Source: Neobacillus sp. OS1-2 | GTDB taxonomy: Bacteria > Bacillota > Bacilli > Bacillales > Cytobacillaceae | Direction: 5' to 3' | DNA length: 64,000 nucleotides | Assembly (NCBI RefSeq): GCF_030915505.1 | Contig: NZ_CP133265.1 | Span: 1,488,001-1,552,000 of the forward strand | In this document: positions 32,087 to 41,437 of the stretch, one piece after another | Numbering within the stretch: the first letter of the stretch is position 1 | How the letters are laid out: each line of letters begins with the position of its first letter | Translations under genes and position numbers: made by a program | The notes under the pieces: generated by a model | What the model saw: the letters and a program-made list of their open reading frames with translations, nothing else | The model's database searches: none | Told to the model about the DNA's origin: nothing

Positions 32087-33049
32087 ATGAAAAAAGTTGA
32101 ACGAATTAATATCATCATGCGGTATATCAATAACCGCGCCCACTTTACCATTTCTGAAATCATGCAAGAATTTAACATCTCTCGTTCGACAGCGATTAGA
32201 GATATCAGAGAAATTGAGGCCATGGGGATGCCACTTGTTGCTGAAGTGGGAAGGGATGGCGGTTATTTTGTCATGCAAAATTCTGTCCTGCCCGTTGTTC
32301 GCTTTACCGATAATGAAGTCAAAGCTCTTTTTATCGCCTTCATGGCCACACGAAATCAGCAGCTTCCCTATTTAAAGAGTCGCCAGTCGTTAGCTGAAAA
32401 ATTACTAGGCCTCATCTCAGAAAACCAGCAGGAGATCCTCGTTCTGTTAAACCAACTCTTGCTTTTTGAAGGGACGAACCCGCATAATCCCGACTTACTG
32501 GAACTTTCAGATCTCCCCCATCCCATGTTAGAAAGACTCATCCAAATCCTTCTGTTGGATCGCTATTTATTCATTACCATCCAAGAGGAGACGGTCATAA
32601 AGTCTTATCCCATTTATCTCTTGCAGCTTTATCATGAAAGAAGCCTTTGGCTCATAGAGGGCTTTGACTTACAGGAAGAAAGGAAGCATATTTTTCCTGT
32701 CGACAAACTCACCCATATCGAACCCTACTCGGCGGAAAAAAGACCAAGTAAGAAAAGGATTTTAGAAAAAATAAGGAAACAGGAGGAAGGAATCAATCTA
32801 GTCCTTGAACTTGGTCCAAAAGCGATTGCCCAGTTCAAAAAATACCATCCATTAAAAGTTTCCATTTCCTATACAAACCCATACCAAACCACAGCCATTC
32901 TAAAAACTTTTATCAATACTACTATGCCCAAAGAATTGGAAGAGATAACAAATTGGCTACTTTTCCTCGGTGAAGATATCAAAATCAAGGAAATACCAGA
33001 AGAAATCTTAAAAGGGATACAAAATAGAGTAGACCTATACACCCCATGA
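32087..33049 (+). CDS. HTH-WYL transcriptional regulator (YobV/YafY type)
   Basis: 320-residue regulator with a DeoR-type helix-turn-helix (about 5-60; HFTISEIMQEFNISRSTAIR, split: HFTISEIMQ and FNISRSTAIR) and a C-terminal WYL-like domain (about 140-320) that senses a ligand. Divergent from the effector-binding-domain gene, with a dyad between. AGGAG precedes the ATG. The TGA stop codon lies inside a dispersed repeat (33046-33065), so the last residues may derive from the repeat's insertion. Confidence 0.85.
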   Translation: MKKVERINIIMRYINNRAHFTISEIMQEFNISRSTAIRDIREIEAMGMPLVAEVGRDGGYFVMQNSVLPVVRFTDNEVKALFIAFMATRNQQLPYLKSRQSLAEKLLGLISENQQEILVLLNQLLLFEGTNPHNPDLLELSDLPHPMLERLIQILLLDRYLFITIQEETVIKSYPIYLLQLYHERSLWLIEGFDLQEERKHIFPVDKLTHIEPYSAEKRPSKKRILEKIRKQEEGINLVLELGPKAIAQFKKYHPLKVSISYTNPYQTTAILKTFINTTMPKELEEITNWLLFLGEDIKIKEIPEEILKGIQNRVDLYTP

Positions 33050-33070
33050 AGCAGGGGAAGGTTCTCTTCT
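33046..33070 (+). repeat. dispersed GAAGCAGGGG(A)AGGTTCTC repeat
   Basis: ATGAAGCAGGGGAAGGTTCT matches the copies at 10971 and 29444 with one change. It supplies the stop codon of the WYL regulator gene. Confidence 0.6.
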
Positions 33071-33213
33071 CCATACTGATGAAGGCCAAAACTCAAAATA
33101 AATTCTACCTAAGTGGAAAATATAAGATTCAGAGATGAGTACATTTGTATAATCTATGAAAAAAGTGTCCATCCTAAAGCTATAAAAATACTTATTATAT
33201 AGGGGGATGGACT

Positions 33214-33402
33214 ATGAGTACGGAAGAATTAACAAAAATAATCGCGGTGAAAAAAATGGATTTAGAGGAATGTGAACAGGAGCTTAACTCGCGATACTAC
33301 CCATCCGTTGTAAGATTGGCCATGATGCATTACATAACAGAGTTGCGGCACCAATTAAATATTGTGAATGGTGATGAATGGAACAAGATTGAAAATGGAT
33401 AA
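33214..33402 (+). CDS. small soluble helical protein (62 aa)
   Basis: Uncharacterised 62-residue protein, charged and probably helical, with an E-E-C-E-Q-E-L stretch and RLAMMHYITELRHQLN. AGGGGGATGG precedes the ATG. Spo0E-type aspartyl phosphatases are similar in size, but the SxxLD signature is absent. No function assigned. Confidence 0.55.
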   Translation: MSTEELTKIIAVKKMDLEECEQELNSRYYPSVVRLAMMHYITELRHQLNIVNGDEWNKIENG

Positions 33403-33410
33403 TGAGTGTT

Positions 33411-33457
33411 AAAAGATGTCAGGCACTATGTAAATATTTACCATATGGTGCCTGACA
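33411..33457 (-). terminator. terminator-like palindrome after yitT
   Basis: TGTCAGGCAC and GTGCCTGACA are perfect 10-bp arms around a 21-base centre with further AT pairing; on the minus strand TCTTTT follows. It lies after the yitT stop and can also face the small + strand gene. Confidence 0.7.
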
Positions 33458-33474
33458 CCCCCCTTGATCTACTA

Positions 33475-34314
33475 TTATGCTTTTGAAATATCAATAAAGC
33501 CTTCACCGAACACATCACGAACATCGTGGATGGCGATGAATGCATTGGGATCAGTCGATTGAACAATTCGTTTCAACTTGATGACTTCTTGCTTACTAAT
33601 CACAATATAGAGAATTTCCTTTGGGGTTTTTGTGTAATACCCGTGCCCCGAATAAACGGTTACCCCTCTGTCCATGGATGTCGTCACCTGCTCAGCAATG
33701 TCATTCGGTTTATCAGAAATAATCGTAATCGCCTTCTTGGGATTCAAGCCTTCAATGACAAATTCCATCACTTTTGTCCCAACATACAACATAATAATGG
33801 TCAGCATCAACTTTTCTGCGCCAATGATAAAGTAAGAGGAAAGCGCCACAATTAAATCAAAGAACAATAAACCATAGCTAATACTCCAGCCCAAAAACTT
33901 ATGGGTAATCCTTGCTAGGATGGTCGTGCCCGCTGTTGTTCCACCCACCCGAATAATTAAGCCAATTCCGGCCCCTATAACAATTCCCCCAAAAATGGCA
34001 TTCACCATCATCTCATCAGAAGCAATCGTCCAGCCCTCTGTCAGATGAAGAAAAAGCGAATTAAACACGACGGCAATAATCGTATAAATCGTTGTGACCT
34101 TATTCAAAAATTTATAACCAACAAGTAACAAAAAGGCATTTAAAATTAAGTTGACTAACCCTGGTGACCACTCAAATAAATAGTAGGTAATAATCGTGAT
34201 CCCCGTTACCCCGCCTTCCCCAAACTCGTTCGGAATAACAAATACATTCACACCTAACGCAAACAGAAATGCCCCAATCATGATTATCATCATATCTTTG
34301 CTTATTTTTTTCAT
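33475..34314 (-). CDS. yitT: YitT-family membrane protein
   Basis: 279 residues: five to six membrane helices (about 8-170) and a C-terminal soluble DUF2179 domain (about 190-275), the usual YitT architecture. Landmarks are GEGGVTGI (32-39) and VGGTTAGTTILAR (about 123-135), a conserved membrane loop, then DRGVTVYSGHGYYTK. YitT proteins are common in Bacillales with no settled function. The ATG is preceded by GTGAGG. Monocistronic. Confidence 0.9.
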   Translation of the reverse strand: MKKISKDMMIIMIGAFLFALGVNVFVIPNEFGEGGVTGITIITYYLFEWSPGLVNLILNAFLLLVGYKFLNKVTTIYTIIAVVFNSLFLHLTEGWTIASDEMMVNAIFGGIVIGAGIGLIIRVGGTTAGTTILARITHKFLGWSISYGLLFFDLIVALSSYFIIGAEKLMLTIIMLYVGTKVMEFVIEGLNPKKAITIISDKPNDIAEQVTTSMDRGVTVYSGHGYYTKTPKEILYIVISKQEVIKLKRIVQSTDPNAFIAIHDVRDVFGEGFIDISKA

Positions 34315-34527
34315 ATACTACCTCACAATTATTTCTTAAGCACAAACTCACATCATTATAGCGCGGAACATTTGCACGTACAATACACTTTGATAAATGA
34401 CTTGGAGCCAATGTCCACAGGACTATGGGAAAAAAACGCAAGATTCGTAGGCAAAACCCCTACATATATAGCCGTTTTATCCGCTTGCTTATTTAGGAAA
34501 AAGTAGTCACTATTTATCCTGTTTTTT

Positions 34528-34543
34528 TGTGACATAAATCACA
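34528..34543. promoter_or_regulatory. Fnr/Crp-type box
   Basis: TGTGA-CATAAA-TCACA matches the Bacillus Fnr consensus TGTGA-N6-TCACA at all ten defined positions. TAAAAT (34565-34570) would be a -10 element about 41 bp from the box centre to the start site, the geometry of an Fnr-activated promoter for the ORF at 34604. Confidence 0.65.
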
Positions 34544-34603
34544 TTTAATTTTAAAAAAATCAATTAAAATGAGGGTAAGTTTTTAAACAAGGGGGACCAT
34601 AAA

Positions 34604-34771
34604 ATGTTTGTTGCTTGGTTTACTGTCATCACTGTTTTTGTCATTTGTACGTATTTAACCATTTCTATTTTTGATGGAATTGAAGAAATTGATGCACAGG
34701 ATTTAGCTGACCTACAATCAACACTTAAAAACATGGCCGGAAATAAAGAACATTTGAAACAAGCCATCTAG
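34604..34771 (+). CDS. small membrane protein (55 aa) behind an Fnr-like box
   Basis: Uncharacterised 55-residue protein: one hydrophobic helix (about 2-22, MFVAWFTVITVFVICTYLT, 19 residues) and a charged C-terminal helix ending HLKQAI. AAGGGGG precedes the ATG. The Fnr-type box and -10 upstream and the terminator right after the stop mark it as a genuine short transcription unit, probably oxygen-regulated. It could be a small subunit or regulator of a respiratory complex; this is inference from size and promoter only. An ORF of similar length on the opposite strand is a shadow. Confidence 0.65.
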   Translation: MFVAWFTVITVFVICTYLTISIFDGIEEIDAQDLADLQSTLKNMAGNKEHLKQAI

Positions 34772-34782
34772 TCAATATAAGG

Positions 34783-34808
34783 CAGCTTCCAGGTGAAGCT
34801 GTTTTTTT
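34783..34808 (+). terminator. intrinsic terminator of the 55-aa ORF
   Basis: CAGCTTC and GAAGCTG form a stem with a 5-base loop followed by TTTTTTT, 11 bp after the stop. Confidence 0.9.
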
Positions 34809-35397
34809 ATTGTTGTTATAATACCCACCTGGATGTCTACTTGGTTCCTTAAAAAGCAGCCTTACCGAACTACTTTTCACTCGTTATTACAAATCCGCCT
34901 TTCGACAAACTTCGCATCTGAAAAATCACGCAATCCCCTCAATCACAACATCCGCAGCACATCCAATCAAACATTTGATTAACACGAAATTACCTAATTA
35001 ATCGTTTGATTAAATGTGGACAAAACCCTTATGTAAAAAGAACTATAGCCAGTTTGTCAGTAAGGTTTCTGTCGATGATTGGTCTCAATCTTCGCTATCC
35101 TTCTTCTATATGAACTCATAAAAACTACGAACCTACAAAAATCAGTACGATTTGATATTAACTAAACAATTAATTAAAACTACCCCTAGCACCGATAAAT
35201 AGGGAGTTTCTATTATAAAATGAGTCGAAAAACGCTACCCGATACACGACGAAATCTCCACTAACACATCACCCTAAAGTTTAGTTTTTTTGAGAATTTC
35301 CTAAAAAGACACAAGCCTTCTTTTCCCGGTAAAATGTCCTTACCCATAAAAAACGACATCCCCCCTGCTTTCTATAAAGTCTCTGCCATGTAAAAAT
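34809..35397. other. intergenic region without recognisable genes
   Basis: About 590 bp of AT-rich sequence without a supported ORF. It has a perfect AATCAAA-CA-TTTGATT palindrome (34965-34980) and a related TTTGATTAAA word near 35003. A short segment with AAATAGGGAGTTTCTA (35198-35213) recurs in modified form at 53112-53127. No known RNA motif identified. Confidence 0.45.
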
Positions 35398-35447
35398 AAA
35401 AAAGGTTTGGGGTTCTTTATATGTACCATGCAAGAACCCAAACCTTT
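35396..35447 (-). terminator. terminator of the alpha-mannosidase gene
   Basis: GGTTTGGGGTTCTT and AAGAACCCAAACC pair with one bulged G; the minus strand continues TTTTTTATTTTTAC. A T-tract also exists on the + side. Confidence 0.85.
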
Positions 35448-35555
35448 TATTGAATCAATGTTACAAATTACAATTCTATAACTCCAAGTAGTCAGCCTAT
35501 AGCCTAATAGCTTATTAAAAATACCGCCAGAAATGTTTTATTGGGTCCATTTGGG

Positions 35556-38168
35556 TTATTCACCCAACACGACTCTCACATATTGATGTTGTCTGCCTAG
35601 TAGTGTGATGTTGATTGCCCCATTTATGATTTCAATTTCACTTAGGTCTTCTTCCAGGATGCTGACATTGGAAGAGGATATGATGGTTTTACCCGGAACT
35701 GAGAATGTGTATGTTCCTTGTTTTTCTGTAAGGTTGCGCAGCGTAAGAATGAAACCGTTATTATCTGCTGCTGGCTTAATGTATAGTGGGACAATCCCTT
35801 CTCCTTCTCCAGCTAATAATTGGCCGCTTTCCTCTGATGCACAGGAAATGGCCATATTTATCTCGACGGGATCAGTTGCAGAAACACCTGCTTTATGGGC
35901 TTCCACTTGATCAAATTGAGCAAATGGGGTGAGCTCGTATTTGAATTGGATGCGGCCAGGTTGATTGATCCAGAAGTTCGTATCCCAATAGTTGTTCATC
36001 GGCCATGCCAGTAGCAAGGGATTCTCATTACGTTCAATTTCCTTGCTCTCTTTTCCGAAATTGAAGTCGCCAATTTGGACAAGTGGCGCATCTGGACAAG
36101 CCAGTGTTACACCTTTTTGCTCATCATAGATAGAAACGGTTTGGTCCACGGTTACCCAATCCTTGCTGACAGTTCCAAGCTGCTCGCGATCTAGTTCGAC
36201 AAACATTCCAGCAGTATCAAATTGACTCTTCCATCCTTGTTGTAATTGTAAGGGGAAGGCAAAATAGATGGATTCTGGTGTACGAATGTCTGCTTTATCT
36301 AGAGAAGCAATAAGTTCAATTTTTCCGTCGTTCACATGGAAAGTAATCTTTTGTTCCATGCGGCTTACTCCTGGTGCTTCTACATGCATAATATAGGAAA
36401 CGGAATCGTGCCTGGTTGTATCAATTTCATACGAAGTCACACGTTTTGCACCGGTTCGAATGCTTTTCCAATGATGGTTCCATACACTGATGCTCTTATT
36501 ACCAAGATCGACGTCACGCGGGAAGAAGGTTGACCGTTCTTGTGTATGGTGTAATGGACTAATGCTTTCATTTATATATTCAAACAATGTCCATTCACTA
36601 TTTTTGTCTAGCATATCCCAATGTCGTTTTTTATCATGAAGTTGAACGATACGTCCAGATTTAGGATCAAAGGTCATTAGATAAAAAGGCGTTTCAATTG
36701 TATTTTCAGTAACCGAAAAATGGACTTGTTCTTTTTGAACGCTAGTTAATTGTTCTTCTAACTGTCTGAAAGGAATCTTCTTATAGGAGTATGGAGCCAA
36801 TTCAATGGTACCAAAATATTTCGTCGCCCCTTCATCCTTCCCATATGGAAGGAATTGCTTCACACGTGCAGCTGCTAAATGTCTGCCTTCAATGAAAAAC
36901 TCTTTAGGCACATTTAGTGGGACCGTTTGTGAAACATCCGAAGTATTCACTACTAAAATACCTTCAGGCTCCCATGATTGTAGCGGGTTGGCCGCAAGCT
37001 TTTCCATTTGCTTTCCTAGCAAATAGGCAGAAAGGTCTGCCCCTTGGTATGCCATATGTGACTTATGGTTTCTTTGCGAATATACTTCAGGATGATCGGG
37101 ATCTGTAATCGAATGGGCAGCTCCCCATGTATGCTCATCAAAAAGGTTCACCTGTAAATAAGATTCGGCTTTGATATTGTCATAGTGTTTTCCAGGGCTG
37201 CCTTGCAGTGCTTCTAATAGTTCAGATTTTCGTAAAACATGTTTGGTTCTGCGATTTAGGCGTACTTCCCTCGCTGAGCTCCCTGAACCGAAATTCCAAA
37301 AGTCTGTCCAATCTCCAGAATACGTTGGAATGGTTTTAGGATCAATTCCTTTTACTTTTTCTAAAAGCATTTCAGGTGTCACGAAACGAACCTTAAATTC
37401 ATGACCTTCTTCATTATACTGTCTGATTAAATCAGCAAGCTGGGGATCTGGGCAGTTGTTATCAAATAATGGCGGGTTTGTCGCTGTTAAATAAATAAAA
37501 TCATGCTCATACCCGTTGCTTTCAAGACGATCCACATATTCTTTAATCCCTTCGTGCATGCGATTCGTATCTGCCATAGACGTATGGAAAAATTGGCTAA
37601 ATAACGAATAATGCTCACCTTGGAAAGTTAGTAAAGAACGTTGATCAGGTGTTAACCAGTTGAACACAGCCGGACGTTTGAAAGGAATTCCGCCAAAATG
37701 GACATTGATGCCAGTGATATAAAAATCAACACCTGCATCCAGTAATAACTGGCTTATTGGCCATGGCTGTCCATTCACATCATGGTTGATGGCGGTGTTA
37801 ATTTTGATATCAAATTTTTGGCGAAGCTCGCGTATCGGGGCTAAAATTCTAGCCACTTGTTCTGCGTTGACTAACGGTGTTGTGTGCATCATCATCGCTG
37901 CAATACCGATTTGTCCGTTGGTTATCATGCGCTGAAAAGCCCCCACACGTTCTTCAGAGGCTGTTTCTAGCCATTTAAGAACAGGATAGGTTGCTTCACA
38001 GGTCCAACGAAAGCGTGATTCTTCGGGGTAGTCTTCTGTTTTTAAGCATAAATCGATAGCTTCATCAATATAATCACGCTGTAATTCCAACAATAGTGGC
38101 TGGGGATGCGTATAACCTATATCAAGATGACTATGATGCAGACATAAAATTTCTTTCACTTTGCTCAC
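35556..38168 (-). CDS. alpha-mannosidase, glycoside hydrolase family 38
   Basis: Cytoplasmic (no signal peptide) zinc-dependent alpha-mannosidase, 870 residues. The N-terminal catalytic domain starts with the metal motif HHSHLDIGYTHP (11-22); the NHDVNGQPW segment (about 128-136) carries the Asp expected to be both metal ligand and nucleophile. The mid and C-terminal beta domains follow (from about 400; FDPKSGRIVQLHDKK is a typical junction). GTG start with AAGGAGTG. Last gene of the operon with two permeases and a binding lipoprotein, so it should cleave imported mannosides inside the cell. The exact linkage is unknown. Confidence 0.9.
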   Translation of the reverse strand: MSKVKEILCLHHSHLDIGYTHPQPLLLELQRDYIDEAIDLCLKTEDYPEESRFRWTCEATYPVLKWLETASEERVGAFQRMITNGQIGIAAMMMHTTPLVNAEQVARILAPIRELRQKFDIKINTAINHDVNGQPWPISQLLLDAGVDFYITGINVHFGGIPFKRPAVFNWLTPDQRSLLTFQGEHYSLFSQFFHTSMADTNRMHEGIKEYVDRLESNGYEHDFIYLTATNPPLFDNNCPDPQLADLIRQYNEEGHEFKVRFVTPEMLLEKVKGIDPKTIPTYSGDWTDFWNFGSGSSAREVRLNRRTKHVLRKSELLEALQGSPGKHYDNIKAESYLQVNLFDEHTWGAAHSITDPDHPEVYSQRNHKSHMAYQGADLSAYLLGKQMEKLAANPLQSWEPEGILVVNTSDVSQTVPLNVPKEFFIEGRHLAAARVKQFLPYGKDEGATKYFGTIELAPYSYKKIPFRQLEEQLTSVQKEQVHFSVTENTIETPFYLMTFDPKSGRIVQLHDKKRHWDMLDKNSEWTLFEYINESISPLHHTQERSTFFPRDVDLGNKSISVWNHHWKSIRTGAKRVTSYEIDTTRHDSVSYIMHVEAPGVSRMEQKITFHVNDGKIELIASLDKADIRTPESIYFAFPLQLQQGWKSQFDTAGMFVELDREQLGTVSKDWVTVDQTVSIYDEQKGVTLACPDAPLVQIGDFNFGKESKEIERNENPLLLAWPMNNYWDTNFWINQPGRIQFKYELTPFAQFDQVEAHKAGVSATDPVEINMAISCASEESGQLLAGEGEGIVPLYIKPAADNNGFILTLRNLTEKQGTYTFSVPGKTIISSSNVSILEEDLSEIEIINGAINITLLGRQHQYVRVVLGE

Positions 38169-38199
38169 AAGTTACACTCCTTAGAAATAATTTGTATCC

Positions 38200-39030
38200 T
38201 TACCCTTTCACTCCGCCAGAAGCAAATCCATCCAAAATTCTCTTAGAGAAAATCACAAATAAAATTAAGATCGGTACAGTTGACATAACGGAGGCAGCTA
38301 ATGCTAAATCCATATTATTAAATAATTGATTCGTATATTTTACGACTAGTAAAGGAATCGTTTTGTTTTCTTCACTTTGCAGGAAGATTAACGGAATAAA
38401 GAATTGATTCCAAATTTGCACAGACGTTACAATACACACAGCAAAAACAACCGGTTTGGCGAGCGGGAACATGATTTGCAAGAAGATTCTCCACTCACCG
38501 CCCCCATCAATAATGGCGGCTTCATATAATTCATTTGGTAATTTCGCAAAAAAGTCCGTTAACATAAAGACAGGCATGGAGATCGCTGTTCCAAGAATTA
38601 ACACAACGGAAGTATACGTATTCACAAGATTTAAATCTTGCATTAATAGGAAAATCGGTACAATCCCCAATTGAACGGGAAACATCATTCCTAATAAGAA
38701 AAACACTCGCATTGCTTTATTCAATCTAAATTTATATCTCCCTAAACCATACGCCACCATAGAAGAGAGGAAGGTTAAGAGGAAAATACTTAAAATCAAA
38801 ATGATGACACTGTTTAAGAAGTAGTTTTCAAAATGGTCTTTTACGAAGAGTTCAAGATAATTTTCAAACGATAACCCTTGAGGTTTTCCCATTGTATTAG
38901 AAAGGATATCAGAACGAGAACGCAATGAGTTATAGATTAAATAGCCAATAATCCCAACGATGACAAATGAATAGATCCACATGAAAATGGTGACTAGATT
39001 AGCAGAAATACCCCTCTTTTTATCTATCAT
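38200..39030 (-). CDS. sugar ABC transporter permease (MalG type)
   Basis: 276 residues, six membrane helices, with the cytoplasmic EAA loop YEAAIIDGGGEWRIFLQIMFP (split: YEAAIIDGGGEW and RIFLQIMFP) that docks the ATPase. Belongs to the carbohydrate uptake CUT1 family. Directly abuts the partner permease gene (stop and start adjacent) and is followed by the mannosidase. No ATPase gene is in the operon, so a shared MsmX-type ATPase is expected. Confidence 0.9.
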   Translation of the reverse strand: MIDKKRGISANLVTIFMWIYSFVIVGIIGYLIYNSLRSRSDILSNTMGKPQGLSFENYLELFVKDHFENYFLNSVIILILSIFLLTFLSSMVAYGLGRYKFRLNKAMRVFFLLGMMFPVQLGIVPIFLLMQDLNLVNTYTSVVLILGTAISMPVFMLTDFFAKLPNELYEAAIIDGGGEWRIFLQIMFPLAKPVVFAVCIVTSVQIWNQFFIPLIFLQSEENKTIPLLVVKYTNQLFNNMDLALAASVMSTVPILILFVIFSKRILDGFASGGVKG

Positions 39031-39966
39031 TTAGTTCTCCTCCTTCCGAATAATCGTATACATTTGAATGATAGCAACGATAAAGATGACGAAGAATAGT
39101 ACACATGCTACCGTCGTACCCATTCCAATTGAGTTTTCACTTAGATTTCCACCTAATGGATTGTTATCACCAAATGCGATTCGATAGAAGAATAAACTCA
39201 TTACATCCACACTGCCATCGATTCCTCCAGCAACACCGCCAAGGATGTAACTAAAATCAAAGATCGTCATAGCCGAGATATAAGAAATTAAAACTAAGTT
39301 CAAAATCGTGACTTTCATTTGCGGGAGAATAACAGATACTAATCGACGCCAATATCCTGCACCATCTAGATAAGCTGCCTCCAGACTGTCCGCTGGAATC
39401 ATCTTCATCGCACCAATAAAGAACATCATCCCTACACCAAAACCTGCCCAAGAGATCATTAACCACACAATATAAATTCCTAAACTAGGCATCCCTAACC
39501 AGGGCTGTGCTAAAAATTCCAAGCCCATCTTTTCTAATGTAATATTCACGACACCAATATTGGAATCAAGTAACAAGGTAAAAATAAACACAATAACCGG
39601 CGTAGAGATAAACTGTGGTGAAAAAATAGCAGCTTGTAGGAATGTATGTCCCTTTGTCTTTGTATGAATCATATAAGCAAAAATCAGTTGCAACGGAAGA
39701 ATAATAATGACGGTAAGAACAAAAATTAAAAAACTATTTTTAAAAGCATTTAATAATTGTGAGACAAGTTCCGGATTGCTAAACAGGTCAATGTAATTTT
39801 GCAGCCCAATAAATTCCTTGGGACCGATTCCATTCCATTTATAAAGGCTGTTTTGTGCAGCAGAAATGATAGGATAAATTACAAATGCACAATACAAAAG
39901 AAACCCAGGCGTCAAAAACATTAAATAATGATACTTTTTTTTATGGGTCTTCACGCTTCCATTCAC
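39031..39966 (-). CDS. sugar ABC transporter permease (MalF type)
   Basis: 311 residues, six membrane helices and the EAA loop LEAAYLDGAGYWRRLVSVILP (split: LEAAYLDGAGYW and RRLVSVILP). Forms the heterodimeric channel with the 38200-39030 product. The start is uncertain: the GTG at 39966 is very close to TAGGTAGGA, and a GTG four codons later is spaced better. A stem-loop lies between it and the binding-protein gene (40009-40042). Confidence 0.9.
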   Translation of the reverse strand: MNGSVKTHKKKYHYLMFLTPGFLLYCAFVIYPIISAAQNSLYKWNGIGPKEFIGLQNYIDLFSNPELVSQLLNAFKNSFLIFVLTVIIILPLQLIFAYMIHTKTKGHTFLQAAIFSPQFISTPVIVFIFTLLLDSNIGVVNITLEKMGLEFLAQPWLGMPSLGIYIVWLMISWAGFGVGMMFFIGAMKMIPADSLEAAYLDGAGYWRRLVSVILPQMKVTILNLVLISYISAMTIFDFSYILGGVAGGIDGSVDVMSLFFYRIAFGDNNPLGGNLSENSIGMGTTVACVLFFVIFIVAIIQMYTIIRKEEN

Positions 39967-40004
39967 TCCTACCTATGTGAAACTTAAGTAAAAAAGTAGC
40001 CACA

Positions 40005-40042
40005 AAATAAGAGCAGGGCATTTTTACATGCCCGCATCTCTT
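40005..40042 (-). terminator. intercistronic hairpin after the binding-protein gene
   Basis: On the minus strand AAGAGATGCGGGCAT and ATGCCCTGCTCTT form an imperfect stem followed by ATTTTG. Such partial terminators commonly set the excess of binding protein over permeases. Confidence 0.6.
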
Positions 40043-40067
40043 ACTTTTAGGTTAGTTAACAAGTACG

Positions 40068-41342
40068 TTATTTTGCTTTTTTCGCCAACTCAGCTTTCAT
40101 TAGTACAATTGCCTCTTTTGCCGTCATATCACCTGTCATAAGCTTTGGTGTTAGGTTAGTTAACAGTAAATCCTGAGGCTTAGAGCTTTCATTTGCTACT
40201 TGTGCTAAAGCGTTATAAATGTTTAATCCTACAACATCAAATTTAGCCATTTCTTCTACAAACTTATCTTTTGGCTTAATGTCATCATACATTGGGACAA
40301 GACCTGTTTCATCTCCCATAATTTGTTGCGCTTCTTTGCTGTTTAAGAACTCAAGGTATTTCACCGCTTCATCCGGATGTTTTGTTTTGCTGGAGATAGC
40401 ATACGTATTTCCATTGTAAGGACCTGTTTGTGCATATGTTTTGCCGTCAAGACCTGGTAAGGCAAAGCTACCAATGTTGAGCGGCGTATCTTGATACGTT
40501 AAGTTGTTCCAAGTACCATCTGGAATCATGGCGGCCTTACCATTTGTGAAGGCAAGCTTCGCCCCATTTCCATCAATGGATGCTACGTCCTTACCAAAGT
40601 AACCCTTTTTAGCAAAATCACTGTACGCTTCAAATGTTTTTTCAAGACCTGTATAATTAACGTTCTCTTCACCTTTTACAATCGAAGTTAATGTCTCATT
40701 TCCAAGTGAAGCAGCCATTGCCTGCATCATCCAATAACGGTCAAAATCTCCGTTACCCCCTACTGCAATCGGAGTAACTCCTTTATCTGCTAATACTTTT
40801 GAGATTTTTTCAAATTCTTCCCACGTTTTTGGAACATCTACTTTGTTTTTCTTAAAAAGATCTTTATTGTAATACATCGTTACATAGGCAATGAAGGAAG
40901 GCAGTGAAGAATAAAGCTTACCATCCACCGTTCCATATTCAACTGCTTCCTCAGAAAATCGTGATAAATCCATTTTGTACTCATCTAATGGCAGTAAATA
41001 GCCATTACGTGCCATTTCAGCCATTTTTGTTGATTTATTCCCTTGAACCCAGAAAAGATCTGGCAGTGTATCTGATTGTAATGCAACGTTAATAGATTCA
41101 AGAGTTCCTGAATATTGATAATCTAATTCAATGTTGGGATATTTTTCCATAAATGCTTTATTGATTTTGTCAAAGGATGTTTCTAATGTTGCTTGGTTAT
41201 CAGCGTCACCCCAAACAGTAAGTTTTACTTTATCCCCTTTATCTCCTTTATCTGAAGATGAAGTTTCGTTGTTTGAACAACCAATTAAAGCAGTGGAAAA
41301 CAAAAACACACCAGCTAATAAACCTGCTAATTTCTTTTTCAT
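40068..41342 (-). CDS. sugar-binding lipoprotein of an ABC importer
   Basis: 424-residue solute-binding protein of the CUT1 family. The signal peptide ends in the lipobox LIGC (Cys22), followed by a Ser/Asp/Lys-rich linker. The mature part has VKLTVWGDAD and YTGLEKTFEAYSDFAKKGYF, typical of oligosaccharide binders. GGAGG precedes the ATG. First of the transporter genes; the upstream ROK gene ends 95 bp before and may share its transcript. By context its ligand is a mannose-containing oligosaccharide. Confidence 0.9.
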   Translation of the reverse strand: MKKKLAGLLAGVFLFSTALIGCSNNETSSSDKGDKGDKVKLTVWGDADNQATLETSFDKINKAFMEKYPNIELDYQYSGTLESINVALQSDTLPDLFWVQGNKSTKMAEMARNGYLLPLDEYKMDLSRFSEEAVEYGTVDGKLYSSLPSFIAYVTMYYNKDLFKKNKVDVPKTWEEFEKISKVLADKGVTPIAVGGNGDFDRYWMMQAMAASLGNETLTSIVKGEENVNYTGLEKTFEAYSDFAKKGYFGKDVASIDGNGAKLAFTNGKAAMIPDGTWNNLTYQDTPLNIGSFALPGLDGKTYAQTGPYNGNTYAISSKTKHPDEAVKYLEFLNSKEAQQIMGDETGLVPMYDDIKPKDKFVEEMAKFDVVGLNIYNALAQVANESSKPQDLLLTNLTPKLMTGDMTAKEAIVLMKAELAKKAK

Positions 41343-41406
41343 AGGCTGTAACCTCCAATAATGTTTTTATTCTACAAAACAATCAAACTAGATTTCCCTC
41401 TATTAA

Positions 41407-41421
41407 TGTATCCGCTTTCCC
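41407..41421 (-). promoter_or_regulatory. imperfect cre-like site
   Basis: The minus strand reads GGGAAAGCGGATACA, matching 13 of 15 positions of the CcpA consensus WTGNAANCGNWNNCW. It lies between the ROK gene and the binding-protein gene. Weak on its own but plausible for a sugar locus. Confidence 0.35.
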
Positions 41422-41437
41422 ACAATGGCAAAAAAAT

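Noticed and set aside
33214-33402. Spo0E-like phosphatase
   Set aside because: Similar size and helical content, but the SxxLD signature is missing.
34564-34767. 67-codon minus-strand frame
   Set aside because: Exact shadow of the 55-residue + strand gene, which has the promoter box, ribosome site and terminator.
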